This document shows, piece after piece, positions 1 to 6,550 of a DNA stretch of 11,266 bases (position 1 is the first letter of the stretch; every line of letters starts with the position of its first letter). Origin of the DNA: UKL13-2 sp044228625 (GTDB lineage Bacteria > Pseudomonadota > Gammaproteobacteria > Burkholderiales > Usitatibacteraceae); the NCBI GenBank assembly GCA_044228625.1, contig JBGAUM010000117.1:1-11266 (forward strand). The letters are read 5' to 3'. Position numbers and translations under genes: made by a program. The notes beneath the pieces are model-generated. The model had not been told where the DNA came from, did no database searches, and worked only from the letters and a program-made list of their open reading frames with translations.

Positions 1-402
1 GCCGCATCGGACCACAAGCCCCGCACCGACATCACCGGCGTGTGGTACGACCCGGCCACCAACGGCTCCGGGCTCACTTTTACCCAAAGCGCCTCGCGGC
101 CGGACCTGGTGTTCGGCACCTGGTATGTGTACAGCAATGACGGCGGCTCTCGTTGGTTCACCATCCAGAACACTGCCTGGAGCCAACAGGGCAAGGTTCT
201 GGAAGGCGATTTGCTGGAGACGCGCGGAAACAGCGTGCAGTGCATCGCGCCACTCGACGCCTGCCCGGTCGGACTTTCAACCGTCAACACGATGGGCCGC
301 GCCCGCGTGACGCTCAATGGCAATCACGCCGCGCTGATCGAAGCCTTCAATCCGCTGGGCGCCTTGCTCTTCTCGTCCCAAATCCAACGCATCAGGTTCT
401 GA
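1..402 (+). CDS. Secreted-type hypothetical protein, C-terminal part (WYDPAT domain)
   Basis: This is the last 133 codons of a gene whose start lies outside the window; frame 1 is open from base 1 to the TGA at 400-402. The product is not a family I can name. It contains D-I-T-G-V-WYDPATNGSGLTF, then a VFGTWYVY strand, RWFTIQNTAW, and a C-x6-C pair (CIAPLDAC). All of these recur at equivalent positions in the next gene, so the two are tandem paralogs. The Trp/Tyr/Gly-rich strands suggest a small beta-rich extracytoplasmic domain. The downstream paralog has a clear signal peptide, so this one probably does too, but its N-terminus is not visible. The stop is 2 nt before the next ATG, which implies one transcript. 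Confidence 0.75.
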   Translation, partial: AASDHKPRTDITGVWYDPATNGSGLTFTQSASRPDLVFGTWYVYSNDGGSRWFTIQNTAWSQQGKVLEGDLLETRGNSVQCIAPLDACPVGLSTVNTMGRARVTLNGNHAALIEAFNPLGALLFSSQIQRIRF

Positions 403-404
403 CC

Positions 405-1196
405 ATGAACGTCCAATCGATTCTGCGGGTCCTCACCATGGGCTGGGCTGTTGTGGCGACTTGCGCGCAGGCAACGCTCACAGTGGATGGTCCTCCCACC
501 CACACGCTCACCGTCACACCTGCGAGCGCGCCCGCGATGACGCCGCGCACCATCCACCTGGTCGTTTGGGGATCCGGCTGCGCGCCCGGTCCCGCGCGAC
601 TGGAAACCGGCAAGGTCAATGAACACCGCGTGTTGCTGGTGGTGGTGAATCCGCCCAGCTCGGGTCCGTGTACCCTGCAAGCCGTCCAGTATTCATTCGA
701 CCTCACGTACACGCCGCAGAATGAAGGTGACCTGCGCGTCATGGCGGTCTATGCAGGCGGCGCCTGGTTGACGGAAGGTGTGCTCGTCACGCGCGACCAG
801 CCCACGCGCCGTTCGAAATTCGACTTGACGGGCATGTGGTACGACCCGGCCACCAGCGGCTCGGGGCTCACATTCGTTCACGCGCAGCCCCGCAACGATG
901 CGGTCTTCGGCACCTGGTTTCTCTACGATGCGCAGCGCAACCCGCGCTGGTACACGATCCAGAACGTGTTCTGGCATCCCGGCGGGCAAGAGGCCGAGGG
1001 CATCCTGTTTGCAGCCTCGGCCCCGATCAACATTTGCCCGCTGACCGTCATCGGCTGCCCGACGGCCGCGTCGCTCTTCGCTCCGATGGCGCGTGCGCGC
1101 ATCGTGTTGCACTCGGCCAGCGCAGCACGCGTGGACGCCTTGCGCGCGGATGGCAGTGTCATCTTTTCATCCAACGTGGTGCGTGCCCCGATTTAG
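405..1196 (+). CDS. Secreted hypothetical protein, tandem paralog of the upstream gene
   Basis: A 263-aa protein of unknown function. I chose ATG 405 because it begins a textbook signal peptide: MNVQSILRVL, a hydrophobic stretch, then a probable cleavage site after CAQA (about residue 23). The mature protein has an N-terminal segment (about 24-140) with a likely immunoglobulin-like or beta-sandwich character, judged only from alternating hydrophobic strands. It is followed by a C-terminal domain (about 144-263) starting DLTGMWYDPATSGSGLTF. That domain matches the preceding gene through FGTWFLYD, RWYTIQNVFW, a C-x6-C pair (CPLTVIGC) and a closing IFSSNV strand. The paired cysteines fit a disulfide in the periplasm or outside the cell. 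No enzymatic motif is visible. The gene follows its paralog by 2 nt; no strong Shine-Dalgarno sequence is seen, so translational coupling is likely. Confidence 0.8.
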   Translation: MNVQSILRVLTMGWAVVATCAQATLTVDGPPTHTLTVTPASAPAMTPRTIHLVVWGSGCAPGPARLETGKVNEHRVLLVVVNPPSSGPCTLQAVQYSFDLTYTPQNEGDLRVMAVYAGGAWLTEGVLVTRDQPTRRSKFDLTGMWYDPATSGSGLTFVHAQPRNDAVFGTWFLYDAQRNPRWYTIQNVFWHPGGQEAEGILFAASAPINICPLTVIGCPTAASLFAPMARARIVLHSASAARVDALRADGSVIFSSNVVRAPI

Positions 1197-1590
1197 CGAG
1201 GGCGCGCCAATGACGTGGAACTCCTGAAGGGTTCCAGCGGCATCACTGAATCTGTCGCGGACCCGCCACCGGCCTTCCCCTCGCCACCCCTTGAGGGCGG
1301 CGGACGCGGGCCCGCGGCAGACCCTTCATTCCCGTCGAAATGGCCGATCAGGGGAGCACGCTTTCGTCAAAGCGGCCCCTTGGCCCGAATCCGGCAAAAG
1401 CACAATTTGCCCGATCGCGCAAAACCCAAGAATTGACGCGGTCTTTCAGCCGTTTCTGGCCTGAAATGCCCGTGTTTTCTCGCCTTTCGCGAACTTAATG
1501 TTTCACATGAAGTTCCACGTCTTTTGTGCACTGCAAAACGGCCCGTAAACCCTTGTTTTTCCGCGTGATTTCACCCCGGAAAAAAAGTGT
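1197..1590. other. Non-coding stretch before the nrdA promoter
   Basis: About 390 bases without a convincing gene. The only open frame of note (from 1215) has no RBS and low-complexity, codon-atypical content. The stretch holds a GC-rich imperfect hairpin (1282-1302), a 12-bp perfect palindrome CGCGGGCCCGCG (1305-1316), and then an AT-richer segment leading into the nrdA promoter. Confidence 0.55.
1282..1302 (+). terminator. Possible terminator hairpin after the WYDPAT genes
   Basis: CGCC-a-CCC (1282-1289) pairs with GGG-c-GGCG (1295-1302) around a CTTGA loop: seven base pairs with one mismatch. It lies 86 nt after the stop of the second paralog. There is no U-tract, so it could instead be an ordinary interspersed palindrome; the CCTTGAGGG-type core is common in such repeats. 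Confidence 0.3.
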
Positions 1591-1620
1591 TTGCGTTTTG
1601 GCAAAACCGCACGATATAGT
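1591..1620 (+). promoter_or_regulatory. Predicted sigma70 promoter of nrdA
   Basis: A -10 element TATAGT (1615-1620, 5 of 6 consensus) lies 18 bp downstream of TTGCGT (1591-1596, a weak -35 matching mainly in TTG). The -10 sits inside the first NrdR-box palindrome, as expected for a repressor-controlled nrd promoter. Transcription from here would give a leader of about 230 nt before the nrdA ATG. Confidence 0.55.
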
Positions 1621-1654
1621 GCTGCTCGGTCACGGTTGGCACTAGATATTGTGC
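1609..1654. promoter_or_regulatory. Tandem NrdR boxes
   Basis: Two palindromes: gcacgatatagtgc (1609-1622) and gcactagatattgtgc (1639-1654). The second fits the known NrdR consensus acaCwAtATaTwGtgt in nearly every position. The first keeps CgAtATa and has a right arm two bases closer. Their centres are 31 bp apart, about three helical turns, which is the usual arrangement of NrdR-box pairs. NrdR is the dNTP-sensing ATP-cone repressor of ribonucleotide reductase genes. Box 1 covers the proposed -10, so binding would block RNA polymerase. The repressor gene itself is not in this window. Confidence 0.8.
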
Positions 1655-1658
1655 CGGT

Positions 1659-1734
1659 TGTGGATGCTTCTGTTCCCAAGTTCGGTATGGTTTGTGGATG
1701 CCCTTGGGACGCGCGGTGGATAAGGTGTGGACGA
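1659..1734. promoter_or_regulatory. Cluster of DnaA-box-like sites in the nrdA leader
   Basis: Four near-matches to the inverted DnaA box TGTGGATAA, all in one orientation: tgtggatgc (1659-1667), tgtggatgc (1693-1701), ggtggataa (1715-1723, 8 of 9) and tgtggacga (1726-1734). In E. coli, DnaA binds upstream of nrdA and couples dNTP supply to replication initiation. A similar role here is inference; the sites lie downstream of the proposed -10. Confidence 0.45.
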
Positions 1735-1857
1735 CTCCGCGTTCGGCGACTCGGGAATGGGCCCGGTCAGCGCCGCCAAGAAGCCTCCTAATCGCCCGTC
1801 GATGGCCGATAAGTAATTGATTTCAAAAATAAAAGACGTCCACCAGGAGACCCCGCA

Positions 1858-4776
1858 ATGCAGATGTCATCCGACATTCGTCCGGCAAACACCACATTTG
1901 GTTTTGGCCTTACCTCTTCAAACCCGCAAAACACCGCAAACCCCGACTTTGCCGAGTCACGATACGCGGACTACAAGATCATCCGCCGCAACGGGTCGGT
2001 GGCGCCGTTCGAGCCCACCAAGATCGGTGTGGCCATGACCAAGGCGTTCATCGCCGTCAATGGTTCGCAGGAAGCCGCCAGCGCGCGCATGCGCGAGATG
2101 GTGCAACAGCTCACCGGCAACGTGGTCAGCGCCCTCATGCGCCACAAACCCACCGGCGGCACGTTCCACATCGAGGACGTGCAGGACCAGGTGGAGCTTG
2201 CGCTCATGCGTGCCGGCGTGCAGGACGTGGCCCGTTCCTACGTGCTCTATCGCGAAAAGCGCGCCATGGAGCGCGCGCAGGCCAAGGCCCAGGAGCCGCA
2301 ACAGGATGTCGGCATCAATGTCTCCATCAACGGCGGCCACGTGCCGCTGGACGTGGCTGCACTGTCCGCACTGATCAATGCCGCCTGCGAAGGCTTCGGC
2401 GACCACGTCAACCCGAAGCAGATCCTCGAGGCCACGTTGCGCGACCTCTATGACGGCGTGCCGCAGGAAGAGGTGTTCAAGGCCGCCACCATGGCCGCGC
2501 GGGCGTTGATCGAAAAAGATCCGGCGTACACCAAGGTGTCCGCGCGCCTGCTGATGCACTCGATCCGCAAGGAAATCCTGGGCGAGGAAGTGACCGCCGC
2601 GGAAATGGCGGCGCGCTACGTGGATTACTTCCCGCAATTCATCAAGAAGGGCATCGACGCCGAATTGCTCGACGAGCGCATGGCGCAATACGACCTGCGC
2701 AAGCTCGGCGCCGCGCTGAACGCAGACCGCGACAACCAGTTCACCTACCTCGGCCTGCAAACGCTCTACGATCGCTACTTCCTGCACGTGGACGATGTGC
2801 GCATCGAGTTGCCGCAGGCGTTCTACATGCGCGTGGCGATGGGCCTGGCGTTGAACGAAGTGGAACGCGAGGCGCGCGCCATCGAGTTCTACCACGTGCT
2901 CTCGACCTTCGATTTCATGAGCAGCACGCCGACGTTGTTCAACTCCGGCACGCGCCGCTCGCAGCTCTCTTCGTGCTATCTCACCACGGTGGCCGACGAC
3001 CTCGACGGCATTTACGAAGCGCTCAAGGAAAACGCACTGCTCTCCAAGTTTGCCGGCGGATTGGGCAATGACTGGACGCCGGTGCGCGCACTGGGCAGCC
3101 ACATCAAGGGCACCAACGGCAAGTCTCAAGGCGTGGTGCCGTTCCTCAAGGTGGTGAACGACACGGCCGTGGCGGTGAACCAGGGCGGCAAGAGGAAGGG
3201 CGCCGTCTGCGCGTACCTCGAAACCTGGCACCTCGATATCGAAGAGTTCCTCGAGCTTCGCAAGAACACTGGCGACGACCGCCGCCGCACGCACGACATG
3301 AACACCGCGAACTGGATTCCGGATCTGTTCATGAAGCGCGTGATGCAGGGCGCCGACTGGACCTTGTTTTCGCCCAGCACCTGCCCGGACTTGCACGACA
3401 AGTTCGGCAAGGACTTCGAAGCCACCTACACGGCCTATGAAGAGAAGGCCGCGCGCGGCGAGATCAAGCTGTTCAAGAAGATTCCCGCGCTGACGCTGTG
3501 GCGCAAGATGCTCACCATGCTGTTCGAGACCGGGCATCCGTGGATCACCTTCAAGGACCCGTGCAACGTGCGCTCCCCGCAGAACCATGTCGGCGTGGTG
3601 CACTCCTCCAACCTCTGCACGGAAATCACGCTCAACACCAACGACAGCGAAATCGCCGTCTGCAACCTGGGTTCGGTGAACCTCGTTGCGCACATGACGA
3701 CGGACGCCGCCGGCAAGCGCGTGCTCGACCACGCCAAGCTGAAGCGCACCGTGTCCACCGCGATGCGCATGCTCGACAACGTCATCGACATCAATTACTA
3801 CGCGGTGAAGAAGGCGCGCGACTCGAACCTCAAGCACCGTCCGGTGGGCCTCGGCATCATGGGCTTCCAGGACTGCCTGCACGAAATGCGCGTGCCGTAC
3901 GCCTCCGAGGGTGCGGTGAGCTTTGCCGACACCAGCATGGAAGCGGTGTGCTACTACGCCTACTGGGCCTCCACCGAGTTGGCCGAGGAGCGCGGACGTT
4001 ACTCCACCTACAAGGGCTCGTTGTGGGACCGCGGCATCCTCCCGCAGGATTCGCTGAAGCTGCTCGCTGAAGAGCGCGGCGGCTACGTGGAAGTGGACAT
4101 GTCCGCCACCATGGACTGGGACAGCCTGCGCGCCCGCATCAAGCAATTCGGCATGCGCAATTCCAATTGCATCGCCATTGCACCCACGGCGACCATCTCC
4201 AACATCATCGGCGTCTCGGCCTGCATCGAGCCGACGTACCAGAACCTGTTCGTGAAGTCGAACCTCTCGGGCGAATTCACCGTGGTGAACGATTACCTGG
4301 TGCGCGACCTGAAGTCCCGCAACCTGTGGGACGAAGTGATGGTCTCGGACATCAAGCACTTCGACGGCTCGCTCGGTTCCATCGACCGCATTCCGGCGGA
4401 CCTGCGCAGCCTTTATGCCACCGCGTTTGAAGTCGATACGCAGTGGGTTATCGAGTGCGCGGCGCGCCGCCAGAAGTGGATCGACCAGGCGCAGAGCCTG
4501 AACATCTACATGGCCGGTGCCTCGGGCAAGAAGCTCGACGAAACCTACAAGCTCGCCTGGGTGCGTGGCCTCAAGACCACGTATTACCTGCGCACCTTGG
4601 GCAAGTCCAGCGCCGAGAAGTCCACGGGCCGCGGCGGCGAGTTGAACGCCGTGCCGGTGATGGGAGGCGCCATGGGGGCGATGAGTGCCGTCGACGGCGA
4701 TGGCGTGGGCGATGGCGCGGCGGAAGGCGCCAAGTTCTGTTCCATCGACAATCCGGAGTGTGAAGCGTGCCAGTAA
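1858..4776 (+). CDS. nrdA: Ribonucleoside-diphosphate reductase, class Ia, alpha (large) subunit
   Basis: The catalytic subunit of the aerobic reductase that converts ribonucleoside diphosphates to deoxyribonucleotides, working with NrdB. The product is 972 aa, longer than E. coli NrdA (761). The order is a poorly conserved N-terminal tail (1-35), one ATP-cone (about 40-130, starting YKIIRRNGSVAPFEPTKI) for allosteric activity control, the all-alpha N-terminal region, and the 10-stranded barrel. Visible catalytic residues are C373 (SSCYL) and C602 (AVCNLGSVNL) as the redox pair, N585-L-C587-T-E589 as the thiyl-radical motif, and Y909-Y910 as the radical-transfer tyrosines. The C-terminus ends CSIDNPECEACQ, with C968/C971 as the swinging-arm thiols that re-reduce the active site. 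ATG 1858 has AGGAG at 1845-1849; a second ATG at 1864 is possible. The frame is intact. It is controlled from the NrdR/DnaA region upstream. Oddly, the last eight codons recur about 100 nt downstream. Confidence 0.97.
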   Translation: MQMSSDIRPANTTFGFGLTSSNPQNTANPDFAESRYADYKIIRRNGSVAPFEPTKIGVAMTKAFIAVNGSQEAASARMREMVQQLTGNVVSALMRHKPTGGTFHIEDVQDQVELALMRAGVQDVARSYVLYREKRAMERAQAKAQEPQQDVGINVSINGGHVPLDVAALSALINAACEGFGDHVNPKQILEATLRDLYDGVPQEEVFKAATMAARALIEKDPAYTKVSARLLMHSIRKEILGEEVTAAEMAARYVDYFPQFIKKGIDAELLDERMAQYDLRKLGAALNADRDNQFTYLGLQTLYDRYFLHVDDVRIELPQAFYMRVAMGLALNEVEREARAIEFYHVLSTFDFMSSTPTLFNSGTRRSQLSSCYLTTVADDLDGIYEALKENALLSKFAGGLGNDWTPVRALGSHIKGTNGKSQGVVPFLKVVNDTAVAVNQGGKRKGAVCAYLETWHLDIEEFLELRKNTGDDRRRTHDMNTANWIPDLFMKRVMQGADWTLFSPSTCPDLHDKFGKDFEATYTAYEEKAARGEIKLFKKIPALTLWRKMLTMLFETGHPWITFKDPCNVRSPQNHVGVVHSSNLCTEITLNTNDSEIAVCNLGSVNLVAHMTTDAAGKRVLDHAKLKRTVSTAMRMLDNVIDINYYAVKKARDSNLKHRPVGLGIMGFQDCLHEMRVPYASEGAVSFADTSMEAVCYYAYWASTELAEERGRYSTYKGSLWDRGILPQDSLKLLAEERGGYVEVDMSATMDWDSLRARIKQFGMRNSNCIAIAPTATISNIIGVSACIEPTYQNLFVKSNLSGEFTVVNDYLVRDLKSRNLWDEVMVSDIKHFDGSLGSIDRIPADLRSLYATAFEVDTQWVIECAARRQKWIDQAQSLNIYMAGASGKKLDETYKLAWVRGLKTTYYLRTLGKSSAEKSTGRGGELNAVPVMGGAMGAMSAVDGDGVGDGAAEGAKFCSIDNPECEACQ

Positions 4777-4875
4777 GACGAAGGATTGCGGCGAAGGCTC
4801 ACTCGCGCAGCGACGTTAAGCGAACGTCAGTGAGCGGCCGAAGCCACAACCCCGAATGCGAGGCGTGCCAGTAAG
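4750..4875 (+). repeat. Duplicated, synonymously diverged nrdA 3' end
   Basis: The last codons of nrdA (4750-4777, NPECEACQ-stop plus G) are repeated at 4848-4875. Both copies translate to NPECEACQ followed by TAA, but they differ in five of eight codons, always at the third base (aat/aac, ccg/ccc, gag/gaa, tgt/tgc, gaa/gag). The identical block is GCGTGCCAGTAAG. The second copy is not in the nrdA frame, and that frame is closed by a TGA at 4761-4763, so it is not expressed as part of NrdA. The pattern fits recombination between diverged nrdA genes, or the scar of an element that integrated at the gene's 3' end and restored it. Confidence 0.8.
4797..4835. repeat. Bulged palindrome between the two nrdA tails
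   Basis: GCTCACT (4797-4803) pairs with AGTGAGC (4829-4835), and GACGTT (4812-4817) with AACGTC (4823-4828), around an AAGCG loop. An 8-nt bulge lies on the left side only. Thirteen perfect base pairs with a one-sided bulge resemble REP-type interspersed palindromes. No U-tract follows, so it is not an obvious terminator. Confidence 0.65.
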
Positions 4876-4884
4876 CGCGTGAAA

Positions 4885-4922
4885 CCGGTGGTCGCCCCCA
4901 CATGAACTGGGGCAGTCACCGG
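4885..4922 (+). other. Hairpin upstream of the first DUF1508 gene
   Basis: CCGGTG (4885-4890) pairs with CACCGG (4917-4922), and GCCCC (4894-4898) with GGGGC (4909-4913), with a 3x3 internal loop between. It lies 47 nt before the ATG of the first DUF1508 gene. The nearest T-run is TTTT about 16 nt further on, too far for a classical terminator. It could be an mRNA-stability or attenuation hairpin. Confidence 0.45.
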
Positions 4923-4968
4923 CCGCAGCAAACGAAGTTTTCTGTCCCACCACCACGAGGAATCCCGA

Positions 4969-5196
4969 ATGCAATTCCATATCTTTCAGGATGCAAAGCT
5001 CGAATGGCGCTGGCAACTGGCCGGTGATGACGGCAAGAGGATTGCCGATTCCGGCGACGGTTACCGCGACAAGGAAGCCTGCCTGGATTCCATCGCTGCG
5101 GTGAAGGCCTCGGATGACGCGATCGTTTTGGAAAGCGTCACCAGCCTGATGGATTCTGAATTGCTGCAAATGCCGGGCCTGTTCCGGCAGCACTAA
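4969..5196 (+). CDS. DUF1508 (YegP-like) small protein, copy 1
   Basis: A 75-aa protein made of essentially one DUF1508 domain, the unit that occurs twice in E. coli YegP. Visible family features are FHIFQD, the WRWQL strand, DDGKRIADSGDGY and a C-terminal helix KEACLDSIAAVK. The biochemical role of this family is unknown. ATG 4969 is preceded by GAGG (4957-4960) at good spacing, in a context (GAATCCCGAATG) much like the RBS regions of nrdA and nrdB. The gene lies 192 nt after nrdA in the same direction and ends just before a strong terminator, so nrdA plus this gene could be one transcript. The residue tail after about 55 (VLESVTSLMDSELLQMPG) is outside the domain core. The family assignment is firm; any link to nucleotide reduction rests on position alone. 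Confidence 0.85.
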   Translation: MQFHIFQDAKLEWRWQLAGDDGKRIADSGDGYRDKEACLDSIAAVKASDDAIVLESVTSLMDSELLQMPGLFRQH

Positions 5197-5203
5197 ATTC
5201 AAT

Positions 5204-5239
5204 CGGGCCAAAGTCAAAACCTGCTTTGGCCCGGTTTTT
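5204..5239 (+). terminator. Rho-independent terminator after DUF1508 copy 1
   Basis: A perfect 10-bp stem CGGGCCAAAG (5204-5213) / CTTTGGCCCG (5224-5233) with a 10-nt loop TCAAAACCTG is followed by G-TTTTT (5235-5239). It starts 8 nt after the stop codon. It would end an nrdA-DUF1508 transcript and so uncouple nrdB from the nrdA promoter unless there is read-through. Confidence 0.88.
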
Positions 5240-5254
5240 CGTTCGGTGTTGTAC

Positions 5255-5288
5255 CAACAAATCATCTGGCTCTGCCAGCGATTTGTTG
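5255..5288. other. Nested central hairpin between the DUF1508 genes
   Basis: CAACAAATC (5255-5263) pairs perfectly with GATTTGTTG (5280-5288). Inside it, CTGGC (5266-5270) pairs with GCCAG (5274-5278) around a TCT loop, leaving only AT and C unpaired between the two helices. No U-tract follows (CCCCTT), so it is not a typical terminator. It lies between two hairpins that are inverted copies of each other. Confidence 0.7.
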
Positions 5289-5300
5289 CCCCTTAAAGCT

Positions 5301-5328
5301 GGCGAAAAGCAGGTTTTCACTTTTCGCC
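5301..5328 (+). promoter_or_regulatory. Hairpin abutting the RBS of DUF1508 copy 2
   Basis: GGCGAAAAG (5301-5309) pairs perfectly with CTTTTCGCC (5320-5328) around the loop CAGGTTTTCA. The Shine-Dalgarno AAAGGAG (5329-5335) starts at the very next base. The loop and upper stem are an inverted near-copy of the terminator hairpin at 5204-5233 (17 of 18 bases from 5210-5227 against the complement of 5306-5323). It may set translation of the downstream gene or be half of a REP-like repeat pair. Confidence 0.65.
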
Positions 5329-5340
5329 AAAGGAGCAGAT

Positions 5341-5568
5341 ATGGTCTTCCATCTCTATCAAGACGTCGCCGGCAACTGGCGTTGGTACTTGTCCACCGCA
5401 TCCGGCGTCAAACTCGCCGTGAGCCCGGTGGGCTATGCACGTCGCATGGAGTGCTTGCAGGCGATTCACCGCCTGCGCGAGGAAACCGCGGACGCTCCCT
5501 TGATGACCGATCCGTTCGTTGCCGCCGAATCCTCCGGCGCCTGGCTCACGGTGGCGGGCAAGGCCTGA
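5341..5568 (+). CDS. DUF1508 (YegP-like) small protein, copy 2
   Basis: A 75-aa single-domain DUF1508 protein, paralogous to the one upstream: M-x-FH-x2-QD, WRWYL, a small-residue turn (TASG), A-x-S-x2-GY, then an amphipathic helix with CL-x2-I. It is more diverged than copy 1 in the DSGxGY turn (here VSPVGY), so it may have drifted in function. ATG 5341 has a strong AAAGGAG 5 nt upstream, itself immediately after a hairpin. The C-terminal tail (about 46-75) is not part of the domain. Two one-domain proteins where YegP has two fused domains might form a pair, but this is speculation. Function unknown. Confidence 0.8.
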   Translation: MVFHLYQDVAGNWRWYLSTASGVKLAVSPVGYARRMECLQAIHRLREETADAPLMTDPFVAAESSGAWLTVAGKA

Positions 5569-5614
5569 GCGGCCGGCCCGTCGCGTCGCCCTCCCTTCTT
5601 TCGCAGTGCGCTTC

Positions 5615-6452
5615 ATGTCCTTTCCTTTCAAATCCTGCACCGTCTTGTGCGCGGCCCTCGTTCTTGTGGGCACGGCGCAGGCTGCCTGGCGCGAGGAAAG
5701 CCTGAAGCTGCCAAGCACCCGCGGCGATGTCACCGTGGATGTGCTTACGGCCTTGCGCGCGGAATCCAACGAGCCGGCCAGGAGTTTTCCAACGAAAACG
5801 GTGGTGGATGTGGTGCTGTTCTTCCCCGGCGGCGGGGGTTTCGCCCGCCCCGCGCGTGAAGGCCTGCGCGAGCACCCGGAGCGCAAATCCATCTTGGGAT
5901 TGATGGCCGAGAAGATCGGCCCCACCGCGGTGGTGGGTTTGCCCAGCGACCAGCGCATGGGCATCTCGCTCGAATGGCGCACCGGCATTGAGCATGTGGC
6001 GGATGCGGGCGCCGTCATCGATACGCTCACTGGAAAGAACGCCAATGCGCGCGTAACGCTCATCGGCATGAGCAACGGCGCGCGGTCGGTGACGCATGTG
6101 GCTTCCGCGCTCGCACGACGTGGCGCGCCCAAACTCGGCGGCGTGGTGTTGATGGCCGCCGCGGGCGAAGCCTTTCCGGAAACCGCGATGGATGCCCTCA
6201 AGGCCGCCAAGGTGCCGGTGCTGGTGGTGCACACACAAGCGCGACAGCTGTCTCTTTTATGAAGACGTGGAGCCGGTGGCCAAGTGGCACGATTTCGTCA
6301 CCGTCGATGATTTCAAGCAGCCGCGCGGAACAAGGTTCGGCGCGATTGTGGCAACGATAGCGCACACCAGTTCGCTGGCAAGGAAGATATGGTCTTCGCC
6401 GCCGTGGCCGGAGTGGCTCAAGACCGGCAAGCTCAAGGAAACCTACCTGTGA
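5615..6452 (+). pseudogene. Secreted alpha/beta hydrolase-like protein, broken by three frameshifts
   Basis: The frame opens at ATG 5615 with a clear signal peptide (MSFPFKSCTVLCAALVLVGTAQA, cleaved near residue 23). It runs through FFPGGGG (oxyanion-type loop) and GMSNGA with nucleophile S153, then hits TGA at 6260-6262. Homologous-looking sequence continues in other frames: HKRDSC and YEDVEPVAKW in frame 0 (from 6234), DSAHQFAGKEDMVFAAVA in frame 2 (about 6329-6409), which carries the probable catalytic histidine, and EWLKTGKLKETYL-stop in frame 0 (6411-6452). One extra A in an ACACACA run (near 6233), one base lost near 6328 and one extra G near 6410 would restore a protein of about 279 aa. 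No in-frame stop interrupts the restored frame, so the damage is recent or is sequencing error. No good RBS is seen. The substrate is unknown. Confidence 0.75.
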
Positions 6453-6550
6453 GCGGCCGCGTTTTCACCTCCATTTTGTTTTCAACCCTCTTTTTCAAAC
6501 TCAATTCACGCCGGAGTGCCACCACAACAACAATCATAAGGAGACCCTCG

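Noticed and set aside
1215..1436. A 73-codon open frame after the WYDPAT genes
   Set aside because: No RBS, proline/arginine-rich low-complexity translation spanning a palindrome, and no recognisable domain.
1957..4359. An 800-codon open frame on the minus strand opposite nrdA
   Set aside because: It is a composition-driven shadow of the GC-rich nrdA codons: rich in His, Val, Arg and Ala, with no family features and no RBS.
4763..4874. Possible -1 frameshift extension of NrdA ending in the second NPECEACQ
   Set aside because: The second tail is in the -1 frame, but that frame is closed by a TGA at 4761-4763, so a shift would have to occur within the last few codons, where no slippery sequence is seen.
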